Part shown: one piece after another, positions 1 to 4,771 of the stretch
Numbering within the stretch: the first letter of the stretch is position 1
Layout of the letters: each line of letters opens with the position of its first letter
DNA from: JAAGZL01 sp964628835
Lineage (GTDB): Bacteria > Pseudomonadota > Gammaproteobacteria > Chromatiales > Chromatiaceae
Direction: 5' to 3'
Length of the DNA stretch: 8,561 nt
Assembly (NCBI GenBank): GCA_964628835.1
Contig: CAZVME010000104.1
Span: 1-8,561 of the forward strand
Made by a program: the position numbers and the translations under genes
Notes under the pieces: model-generated
The model's input: the letters and a program-made list of their open reading frames with translations, nothing else
Told to the model about the DNA's origin: nothing
Database searches by the model: none

Positions 1-287
1 ACTCCATCTACTCCATCGCCAAGGCGGGCAACGCCATGCTGGTAAAAACCCTGGCCCGCGAACTGGGACCGGAGATAAGGGTCAACGGGATAGCGCCGGG
101 GATAATCCTCTGGCCGGAGGCAGAGATGGAAGAGTCAGCAAAGAGGGAGGCCATCGCCAGAACTGCTCTGAAAGACACCGGCTGCCCCGGGGACATCGCC
201 CGTACCCTACTGTTTTTGGCCCGCGATGCGGATTACATCACCGGACAGATCATAACCGTGGATGGTGGGCGCACTGTTCAGCAATAG
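1..287 (+). CDS. Pteridine reductase-type short-chain dehydrogenase, C-terminal part (5' end outside window)
   Basis: The reading frame is open from the left edge (first full codon at 3) to TAG at 285-287, giving about 94 residues. The visible start contains YSIAK, the catalytic YxxxK of classical short-chain dehydrogenases. It is followed by a helix, then the RVNGIAPGIILWPE segment, where the Trp-Pro after the PG motif is typical of FolM/pteridine reductases. The end has the family's DIA..LLFLARDADYITGQ and VDGGR closing signature. Such NADPH-dependent enzymes reduce dihydropterins or dihydrofolate in the cytoplasm. The converging folB-folK pair supports a pterin substrate. The Rossmann nucleotide-binding half is not in the window, so cofactor preference and exact substrate cannot be judged. 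It could be another SDR, but the WPE segment makes the pteridine reductase reading likely. Confidence 0.85.
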   Translation, partial: SIYSIAKAGNAMLVKTLARELGPEIRVNGIAPGIILWPEAEMEESAKREAIARTALKDTGCPGDIARTLLFLARDADYITGQIITVDGGRTVQQ

Positions 288-337
288 CAGTACACTTACC
301 AGCACGCAACATAATCCATAACATCCTACATACGGCC

Positions 338-940
338 TTATGGATTTCGGTTTAATTTTGCTAGTTGTTGATCATGCATCTTTGCCAGTGTCAGCAGCGC
401 TACCACCGCGCCCAGAAGTGCCAGCCCCATATCGGACTGGGTGTCCCACACATAACCCTGGGTTCCCAGGAATGCCTCGGCGCCCTCTCCAGATAAAACA
501 GCGACCCACCACTCGATCAGTTCGTAGAAAGCACTAAACGCCAAGCAGATTGATATCACATAGAGGTTTAACCAGCCCCGGCCGTTAACCACCTGCTTTC
601 TGATCAGGATCTCTCTGGCAATGATCGCTGGCACGAACCCCTGCACAAAGTGCCCCAGCTTGTCGTAGTTGTTGCGCTCAAAACCAAAAACCGTTTTGAG
701 ATCATCAAACAGCGGTACCTCCGCATAGGTGTAGTGGCCGCCAACCATCAACACCACACAGTGCAGCAGAATCAAAAAGTACAACAGAGGGGTGAGTCGA
801 AAGGAGTTGTAGGTAACCCATAGCAACACGGCACCAATGATCGCCGGGGCCACCTCCAGAAACCAGGTGAATTGGTCTTTGGGATCCAGGGCCGACCAGA
901 TAAAAACAGCGGCGTAGATTACAATCCAGATGTACTTAAT
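338..940 (-). CDS. yjdF: DUF2238 / YjdF-family inner-membrane protein, probably starting at ATT
   Basis: This is a membrane protein of unknown function, about 200 aa if it starts at ATT 940-938. Hydrophobic segments lie at about 3-17, 29-43, 50-66, 97-112, 124-139 and 170-186. Conserved family blocks are WSALDPKDQFTWFLEV (15-30), GGHYTYAEVPLFD (67-79), YDKLGHFVQGF (92-102), FYELIEWW (138-145) and WDTQSDM (165-171). The first ATG/GTG/TTG in frame is GTG at 853-851, but starting there would delete the first membrane segment and the conserved WSAL...FTW block. The frame stays open back to the folK stop, so a rare start is likely. ATT at 940 has GGGAG 8 nt upstream and gives a family-like N-terminus; CTG at 961-959 is the alternative. 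It is the third gene of a folB-folK-yjdF transcript, converging on the SDR gene. No link to pterin chemistry is visible in the protein. Confidence 0.82.
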   Translation of the reverse strand: MKYIWIVIYAAVFIWSALDPKDQFTWFLEVAPAIIGAVLLWVTYNSFRLTPLLYFLILLHCVVLMVGGHYTYAEVPLFDDLKTVFGFERNNYDKLGHFVQGFVPAIIAREILIRKQVVNGRGWLNLYVISICLAFSAFYELIEWWVAVLSGEGAEAFLGTQGYVWDTQSDMGLALLGAVVALLTLAKMHDQQLAKLNRNP

Positions 941-948
941 ACGCTGAT

Positions 949-953
949 CTCCC
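949..953 (-). promoter_or_regulatory. Shine-Dalgarno site supporting a non-canonical ATT start of yjdF
   Basis: On the minus strand GGGAG is followed by 8 nt and then ATT AAG TAC ATC TGG. This is the best ribosome-binding match between the folK stop and the conserved part of the DUF2238 protein. That the site is used is inference. Confidence 0.45.
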
Positions 954-976
954 GTAAACAGCTCTATTTCCAGGCC

Positions 977-1471
977 TCAGTTCAGTGGCAGTTCCACTGG
1001 TAAAAGTGGATGCCCAGCCTGGTCAAACTCACGCCATAGCTCCGCATAGCTCTTGCCGATTACCGGATGAGTTTCGTTCCCGGCCACCTCTGCCAATGGC
1101 CCCAGCACAAAGGCATACTCCAGGATCTCGGGCCGTGGCAGCTCCAGGGTGTCCTGACTGATAACCTGATCACCATACAGCAGCAGGTCGATATCCAGAC
1201 TCCTGGCGGCAAACTTGGCTCCCCCGCGCACCCGTCCATGATCAGTCTCAATCTGACGAAAGCGTTCGGTTAGCTGTGTAATAGAGTGGCTGGTGTCAAA
1301 CCCAACCACCAGGTTATAGAAGGGACTGCCTTCAAATCCGAAGGAGGCATTCTCATACACCCGGGACAGGATCAGCTCCCCAAAGGTCTCACCTAGCGCC
1401 CGAACACACCCCACGATATTGGCTCTACGATCCACATTGCTGCCGATACTCAGCCAGACTCTGGTTTGCAT
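977..1471 (-). CDS. folK: HPPK-type 2-amino-4-hydroxy-6-hydroxymethyldihydropteridine diphosphokinase
   Basis: 164 aa, a normal HPPK length. The enzyme transfers pyrophosphate from ATP to 6-hydroxymethyl-dihydropterin, the step after FolB in cytoplasmic folate synthesis. The N-terminal SIGSN (8-12), the loop-3 region GRVRGG (79-84) and R90-S-L-D93-I-D95-LLLYG are clear; the two Asp match the Mg-binding pair D95/D97 of E. coli FolK. F121 in AFVLGPL matches the pterin-stacking Phe. Aligned without gaps to E. coli FolK, however, His115 is replaced by Arg113, Arg121 by Tyr119 and Trp89 by Phe87, so this is a divergent branch. I chose ATG 1471-1469: it lies 1 nt after the folB stop, with AAGG 6 nt upstream, and begins directly before the SIGSN strand. 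An upstream start at 1495 would overlap folB and add 8 residues. Confidence 0.9.
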   Translation of the reverse strand: MQTRVWLSIGSNVDRRANIVGCVRALGETFGELILSRVYENASFGFEGSPFYNLVVGFDTSHSITQLTERFRQIETDHGRVRGGAKFAARSLDIDLLLYGDQVISQDTLELPRPEILEYAFVLGPLAEVAGNETHPVIGKSYAELWREFDQAGHPLLPVELPLN

Positions 1472-1472
1472 C

Positions 1473-1829
1473 TCAGGCCTTCTCACCACGCTCAATAATC
1501 ACACCCACATCACGGGCATTGGTCACCGCCCCGATCTTATTCAGGATCAAGCGCACCCAAGCGACCCCAAACTCCTCCCGGATAATCTGGGTACAGCGCT
1601 CCGCCAAGGTCTCCACCAGCTGAAACTCTGACTGCTCCACAAACTCGATCAGACGCTTGGCCACCGATTTGTAATCCAGGGTGTCGTCAATGTGGTCGCT
1701 GGCGGCGGCCTTGGCGATGTCGGCACTCATCTCCACATCCAGGACCACGGTCTGCTTTACCTCCCGCTCCCAGTCATACACGCCAATCACTGTTTCGATA
1801 CGCAGATCTTTTAAAAATACTATATCCAT
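1473..1829 (-). CDS. folB: Dihydroneopterin aldolase
   Basis: 118 aa, full length. FolB converts 7,8-dihydroneopterin to 6-hydroxymethyl-dihydropterin plus glycolaldehyde and can epimerise it; it acts as a cytoplasmic homo-oligomer. The IETVIGVYDWERE segment (11-23) holds the conserved Glu of the pterin pocket (E21/E23). LDYKSV has the conserved Tyr53, LVETLAE has Glu73 and LNKIGAV has the catalytic Lys98; the usual KPGAV is KIGAV here. Starts at ATG 1829-1827; only a weak GAG lies just upstream. It is the first gene of the leftward folB-folK-yjdF unit, separated from folK by 1 nt, which suggests translational coupling. It is divergent from plsY, a pairing also found in E. coli. Confidence 0.95.
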   Translation of the reverse strand: MDIVFLKDLRIETVIGVYDWEREVKQTVVLDVEMSADIAKAAASDHIDDTLDYKSVAKRLIEFVEQSEFQLVETLAERCTQIIREEFGVAWVRLILNKIGAVTNARDVGVIIERGEKA

Positions 1830-1877
1830 AGCTCTATGCTTTTTTCCTGTTTGGGCTTAACTGGTGTAGTACCAGGT

Positions 1878-1905
1878 ATGGTAAAACAGACAGCACAAAT
1901 AACAA
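1878..1905 (-). promoter_or_regulatory. Possible sigma-70 promoter for folB-folK-yjdF
   Basis: On the minus strand TTGTTA (1905-1900) and TACCAT (1883-1878) are separated by 16 nt, each matching 4 of 6 consensus bases. The expected start would be about 40 nt before folB. The match is weak; it is proposed because folB must have a promoter in this divergent gap. Confidence 0.25.
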
Positions 1906-1995
1906 ACCACCTTGACCTACCGGGCCTTAGGGCCAGAACATTTATATTTGTCGCCGGGAACGGTACACTTGTGCGGGTCTACAGTCAGAGCCTGA

Positions 1996-2025
1996 CCATT
2001 GGCCAGAACAATCAATGGCTTTTTT
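1996..2025 (+). terminator. Weak hairpin plus T-tract in the plsY leader (possible attenuator)
   Basis: CCATTG (1996-2001) and CAATGG (2013-2018) can form a 6-bp stem with an 11-nt loop. A C and six T follow (2020-2025), ending about 40 nt before plsY. The stem is short and half A/T, so it could be a leader attenuator or chance. I could not pick out a convincing plsY promoter in 1830-2063. Confidence 0.2.
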
Positions 2026-2063
2026 GCTGGATCACCAATTAAACAAGAAAAACCCAACCCAAC

Positions 2064-2672
2064 ATGACCGACTACCTACTCATTATCGCCGCCTATTTGC
2101 TTGGTTCTGTATCCAGTGCCATCATCGTCTGTCGACTGATGAAACTACCCGACCCGCGCACCCTGGGATCAAACAACCCAGGGGCTACCAATGTCCTGCG
2201 CATCGGCGGCAAAAAGGCGGCGGCCATCACTCTGCTGGGAGATATGCTAAAGGGCTTACTCTCGGTACTGGCAGCCAACATTATGGGAGTAGCGCCGCTG
2301 ATCCTGGCGGCTGTTGCCCTGGCGGCTTTTCTGGGGCATCTCTACCCCATATTCTTTCGCTTCAAGGGCGGCAAGGGGGTAGCAACCGCCCTGGGGTGTC
2401 AGCTTGGTCTGGGGTGGCAGATCGGCGGCACTATTGCCCTGATCTGGCTGTTTATGACCAAGGTGGTGAAGATCTCCTCCCTCTCGGCCCTGGTCTCTAT
2501 GGCCCTGGCCCCGATAGTGGTGTGGCTGTTCTGGCCGGAACCAGAACTGGTGGGGATGCAGGTGATCATGAGCATCATCCTGTTCTGGCGTCACCGCTCG
2601 AATATCCAGAACCTGTTGTCTGGGGCAGAAGAGACCATCAAAGACAACTCTGATCCAAACGACCAGGTGTAG
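2064..2672 (+). CDS. plsY: Acyl-phosphate:glycerol-3-phosphate acyltransferase
   Basis: 202 aa, the normal size. PlsY is an inner-membrane enzyme that acylates glycerol-3-phosphate with acyl-phosphate made by PlsX, giving lysophosphatidate, the first committed phospholipid step. The three family motifs are visible: GSVSSAI (14-20) in the first membrane helix, the glycine/asparagine block SNNPGATNVLRIGG (36-49), and GHLYPIFFRFKGGKGVAT (91-108); RHRSNI (176-181) lies near the C-terminus. About five hydrophobic helices are apparent. The ATG at 2064 is placed as in E. coli PlsY, just before the first helix, but has no good Shine-Dalgarno (A/C-rich upstream). The long overlapping frame at 2015-2653 is a shadow. 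The gene is divergent from folB and convergent with tsaD, with stop codons 7 nt apart. Confidence 0.96.
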   Translation: MTDYLLIIAAYLLGSVSSAIIVCRLMKLPDPRTLGSNNPGATNVLRIGGKKAAAITLLGDMLKGLLSVLAANIMGVAPLILAAVALAAFLGHLYPIFFRFKGGKGVATALGCQLGLGWQIGGTIALIWLFMTKVVKISSLSALVSMALAPIVVWLFWPEPELVGMQVIMSIILFWRHRSNIQNLLSGAEETIKDNSDPNDQV

Positions 2673-2679
2673 ACCTGCT

Positions 2680-3726
2680 TCACTCCAGAGGGGACAGCTC
2701 CTCCAGGGGCCAGCGCGGTCTGGCGCCAAAGCCCAGGCTTTCACGCTGACCAGCCCGTAGCCGCTGCCAGCCGGCATAGGCGATCATGGCCCCGTTATCG
2801 GTGCAAAACTGGGGACGCGGGTAGAACACCTCGACCCCCTCCTTATCCATGGACTCTTTGATACGTTCGCGCAGGTGCCGGTTGGCACTTACCCCGCCCG
2901 CCAGTACCAGGGTCTTGCTGCTGCTTGCGCGTACCGCACGCCGACACTTGATCACCATGGTATCCGCCACCGCATCCTCAAAAGCGCGGGCGATATCCGC
3001 CCGGGTCTGCTCGGCCAGCTCCGGCTGCAACTTCAGCTCCGGCGCCAACTCCTGCTGCATGGTGTTCAGGGCAAAGGTCTTGAGACCGCTGAAGCTGAAA
3101 TCCAGTCCAGGGCGGTCGGTCATGGGCCGGGGAAACCGAAACCGACCTGGATTACCCTGTTCCGCCAGCCGCGCCAGCTCTGGACCACCCGGATAGGGCA
3201 GACCCAGCAGTTTCGCCGTCTTATCGAAGGCCTCACCGGCGGCATCATCGACAGACTCTCCCAACAGACGATAATGGCCCACCGCCTCCACCTCCACCAG
3301 TTGGGTGTGGCCACCGGAAACCAGCAGCGCCACGAAGGGGAACTCCGGCCTCCGCTCATCCAGCATCGGAGCCAGCATATGGCCCTCCATGTGGTGTACC
3401 CCGATCGCCGGCAGACCCAGGGTCCAGGCCAGACTACGACCAATGGCCGCGCCCACCAACAGCGCCCCCACCAGTCCGGGGCCTGCGGTATAGGCGATGC
3501 CGTCCAGCTGTTCCAGACCTAGGCTAGTCTGCTCCAGGGTGTCGTTGATCAGGGGCAGGGTCTTGCGCACATGGTCACGGGAGGCCAGCTCCGGCACCAC
3601 GCCGCCATAATCCGCGTGCAGCTTTATCTGACTATAGAGACTGTGCCCCATCAGGCCATGCTCACTGTCATATACGGCAACGCCGGTCTCATCACATGAA
3701 GTTTCAATTCCTAGAACCCGCAACAT
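2680..3726 (-). CDS. tsaD: tRNA threonylcarbamoyladenosine (t6A37) transferase subunit TsaD
   Basis: 348 aa from ATG 3726 (E. coli 337). TsaD, with TsaB and TsaE, transfers the threonylcarbamoyl group from TC-AMP (made by TsaC) to A37 of ANN-decoding tRNAs. ASKHA-fold landmarks: GIETSCDETG (6-15), the metal-binding HHMEGH (111-116), LLVSGGHTQ (134-142), GESVDDAAGEAFDK (156-169), FSFSGLKT (210-217), AGGVSANRHLR (276-286) and CTDNGAMIAYAG (308-319) with the conserved metal-site Asp310. The frame is open to 3822, but the extra N-terminus is not family-like and skips the strong GAGGAG site. ATG 3729, ATG 3726 and TTG 3723 are consecutive; TTG lies 6 nt from AGGAG and would reproduce the E. coli N-terminus exactly, placing the metal histidines at 111 and 115 as in E. 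coli. Transcribed alone, leftward, divergent from rpsU. Confidence 0.96.
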   Translation of the reverse strand: MLRVLGIETSCDETGVAVYDSEHGLMGHSLYSQIKLHADYGGVVPELASRDHVRKTLPLINDTLEQTSLGLEQLDGIAYTAGPGLVGALLVGAAIGRSLAWTLGLPAIGVHHMEGHMLAPMLDERRPEFPFVALLVSGGHTQLVEVEAVGHYRLLGESVDDAAGEAFDKTAKLLGLPYPGGPELARLAEQGNPGRFRFPRPMTDRPGLDFSFSGLKTFALNTMQQELAPELKLQPELAEQTRADIARAFEDAVADTMVIKCRRAVRASSSKTLVLAGGVSANRHLRERIKESMDKEGVEVFYPRPQFCTDNGAMIAYAGWQRLRAGQRESLGFGARPRWPLEELSPLE

Positions 3727-3729
3727 CAT

Positions 3730-3735
3730 CTCCTC
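3730..3735 (-). promoter_or_regulatory. Strong Shine-Dalgarno of tsaD deciding between three adjacent starts
   Basis: GAGGAG on the minus strand runs directly into ATG ATG TTG. Distances from the site are 0, 3 and 6 nt, so the usual spacing rule favours the TTG at 3723-3721, while codon preference favours ATG at 3726-3724. Confidence 0.7.
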
Positions 3736-3786
3736 AAACACAATGACCGCCAATCTAATAACCTTTTGATTTGACGTATAATTTTT

Positions 3787-3870
3787 CCGGTAAGCCCCGC
3801 TCGATCCAAAATGGACAGCCATTCACCGACAGGCATTACCGGGGATTATTATCCCAACTCATGCCGGTAA
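3787..3870. repeat. Three copies of a 7-bp motif CCGGTAA/TTACCGG with an internal hairpin
   Basis: CCGGTAA occurs at 3787-3793 and 3864-3870, and its inverse TTACCGG at 3836-3842. Copies two and three form an inverted pair enclosing a perfect small hairpin, GGGAT (3842-3846) / ATCCC (3851-3855) with loop TATT. They lie in the tsaD-rpsU divergent gap, upstream of the rpsU promoter. They could be operator half-sites or RNA structure in a longer leader; I recognise no known regulator site in them. Confidence 0.4.
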
Positions 3871-3940
3871 CGTCACCGCTTTCCTTTCCATAGCGGGATT
3901 TTCCTACTATTTTTACTCAGTATCAGGGCCTAAAGAGTTT

Positions 3941-3969
3941 TTGCATTCAGGGGCAACAGGCAGTAGAAT
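3941..3969 (+). promoter_or_regulatory. Sigma-70 promoter of the rpsU-yqeY-dnaG-rpoD operon
   Basis: TTGCAT (3941-3946), a 17-nt spacer and TAGAAT (3964-3969) place transcription start near 3976, leaving a leader of about 45 nt before rpsU. The -10 matches 5 of 6 consensus bases and the -35 matches 3 of 6. A C/G-rich CCCCGC follows the -10, the kind of discriminator found at growth-rate-controlled translation promoters. I found no LexA-type CTG-N10-CAG box overlapping it, although E. coli has one at this operon. Confidence 0.65.
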
Positions 3970-4021
3970 CCCCGCTCTTTAGCTTTAAACAGACTGAATT
4001 TGACCATTTTTGAGGTAGCAG

Positions 4022-4237
4022 ATGCCCAACGTACGTGTAAAAGATAACGAACCATTTGAGATCGCCATGCGTCGCTTCAAGCGTTCCTGCGAGAAGGCCG
4101 GTGTCCTGGCCGAAGTTCGTCGCCGTGAATTCTACGAAAAGCCAACCGCCGAGCGTAAGCGCAAGGCCGCAGCTGCCGTAAAGCGCAACCTCAAGAAGGT
4201 ACAGCGTGAAAGCCGCAGGTTCGAACGTCAGTACTAG
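4022..4237 (+). CDS. rpsU: 30S ribosomal protein S21
   Basis: 71 aa, the standard length. bS21 is a small basic protein of the 30S platform that assists base pairing of mRNA Shine-Dalgarno sequences with 16S rRNA. The N-terminal half is nearly the E. coli sequence, including ENEPF-type NEPFEIAMRRFKRSCEKAG and LAEVRRREFYEKPT; the C-terminal half is a Lys/Arg-rich helix ending in a Tyr. The ATG has GAGG at 4012-4015, spacing 6. First gene of the macromolecular-synthesis operon, read from the promoter near 3941-3969. yqeY follows after 39 nt, with no terminator-like hairpin between them, unlike the E. coli rpsU-dnaG gap. Confidence 0.98.
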   Translation: MPNVRVKDNEPFEIAMRRFKRSCEKAGVLAEVRRREFYEKPTAERKRKAAAAVKRNLKKVQRESRRFERQY

Positions 4238-4276
4238 ACCTTTCGTCAAACCAAGCTCCCAGCCACACATCTAGCC

Positions 4277-4720
4277 ATGCTAAGACAAAGCATCCCTGAT
4301 GACATGAAGGCCGCCATGAAGGGCGGTGACAAGCGCAGGCTTGGGGTCATCCGTCTGCTGCTGGCTGCAATAAAGCAGCGTGAAGTGGATGAGCGGATAG
4401 AACTGGACGATGAACAGATCCTGGTGGTGCTGGACAAGATGGTCAAGCAGCGTCGTGACTCCATCACCCAGTACACACAGGCCGGACGCGACGAGCTGGC
4501 TGAGCAGGAAGAGTACGAGATCGGGATACTCCAGGAGTATCTGCCAGAGGCCCTGAGCGAAGGCGAGATCTCCGACCTGATCAAACAGGCAATAGCAGAT
4601 GCCGGGGCCGAGTCCATGCGCGACATGGGTAAGGTTATGGGGCAACTGAAACCCAAGCTGCAGGGACGCGCAGACATTGGTGCGGTCAGCGCCATGGTAA
4701 AACAGCTACTTGGGAGCTGA
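4277..4720 (+). CDS. yqeY: GatB/YqeY domain protein
   Basis: 147 aa, typical of the stand-alone YqeY family. The domain resembles the tRNA-binding tail of GatB, the amidotransferase subunit that converts misacylated Glu-tRNAGln/Asp-tRNAAsn. The solitary protein's role is not established; a tRNA- or aminoacylation-related task is inferred from the homology. Visible family blocks are RLGVIRLLLAAIKQREVDER (21-40), KMVKQRRDSITQ (54-65) with a helical AGRDELAEQE, EIGILQEYLPEALSE (81-95) and the C-terminal DMGKVMGQLKPKLQGRADIGAVS (116-138). The start is chosen by family length. No clear Shine-Dalgarno precedes the ATG, so translation may depend on coupling to rpsU. Its place between rpsU and dnaG is common in Pseudomonas-like genomes and absent in E. 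coli. Confidence 0.94.
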   Translation: MLRQSIPDDMKAAMKGGDKRRLGVIRLLLAAIKQREVDERIELDDEQILVVLDKMVKQRRDSITQYTQAGRDELAEQEEYEIGILQEYLPEALSEGEISDLIKQAIADAGAESMRDMGKVMGQLKPKLQGRADIGAVSAMVKQLLGS

Positions 4721-4771
4721 TTCACCCCCTGCATATACCCATCCGTGCAGCGATGCTTTAGGCTTACTAGC

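Noticed and set aside
2015..2653. 212-codon plus-strand open frame overlapping plsY
   Set aside because: It lies in another frame of plsY. Its translation is low-complexity (many Gly, Arg, His) with no family resemblance, while the plsY frame carries all PlsY motifs.
2664..2677. CAGGT-GTAG-ACCTG hairpin at the plsY stop codon as a bidirectional terminator
   Set aside because: The stem is only 5 bp and no T-run follows on either strand, so termination between plsY and tsaD is not supported.
2256..2777. 173-codon minus-strand open frame across plsY and the tsaD end
   Set aside because: It is antisense to plsY, overlaps the 3' end of tsaD and resembles no known family; a by-product of G+C-biased codon use.
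3727..3822. N-terminal extension of tsaD to an ATG at 3822
   Set aside because: TsaD proteins begin directly at the RVLGIETS strand, and the strong GAGGAG site at 3735-3730 marks the start near 3726. The extra residues are not family-like and would lie in the regulatory gap.
3947..4270. 107-codon minus-strand open frame over the rpsU leader and rpsU
   Set aside because: It is fully antisense to the highly conserved rpsU and the operon promoter, and resembles no protein family I know.
4729..4750. CTGCA/TGCAG inverted repeat between yqeY and dnaG as an attenuating terminator
   Set aside because: 5-bp stem with a 12-nt loop and no T-tract. It could affect mRNA processing but cannot be called a terminator.
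4745..4771. dnaG start at GTG 4745
   Set aside because: The MAGKIP start at 4772 matches the E. coli N-terminus and puts the zinc ligands at positions 40, 43, 61 and 64. The extension has no conserved residues.
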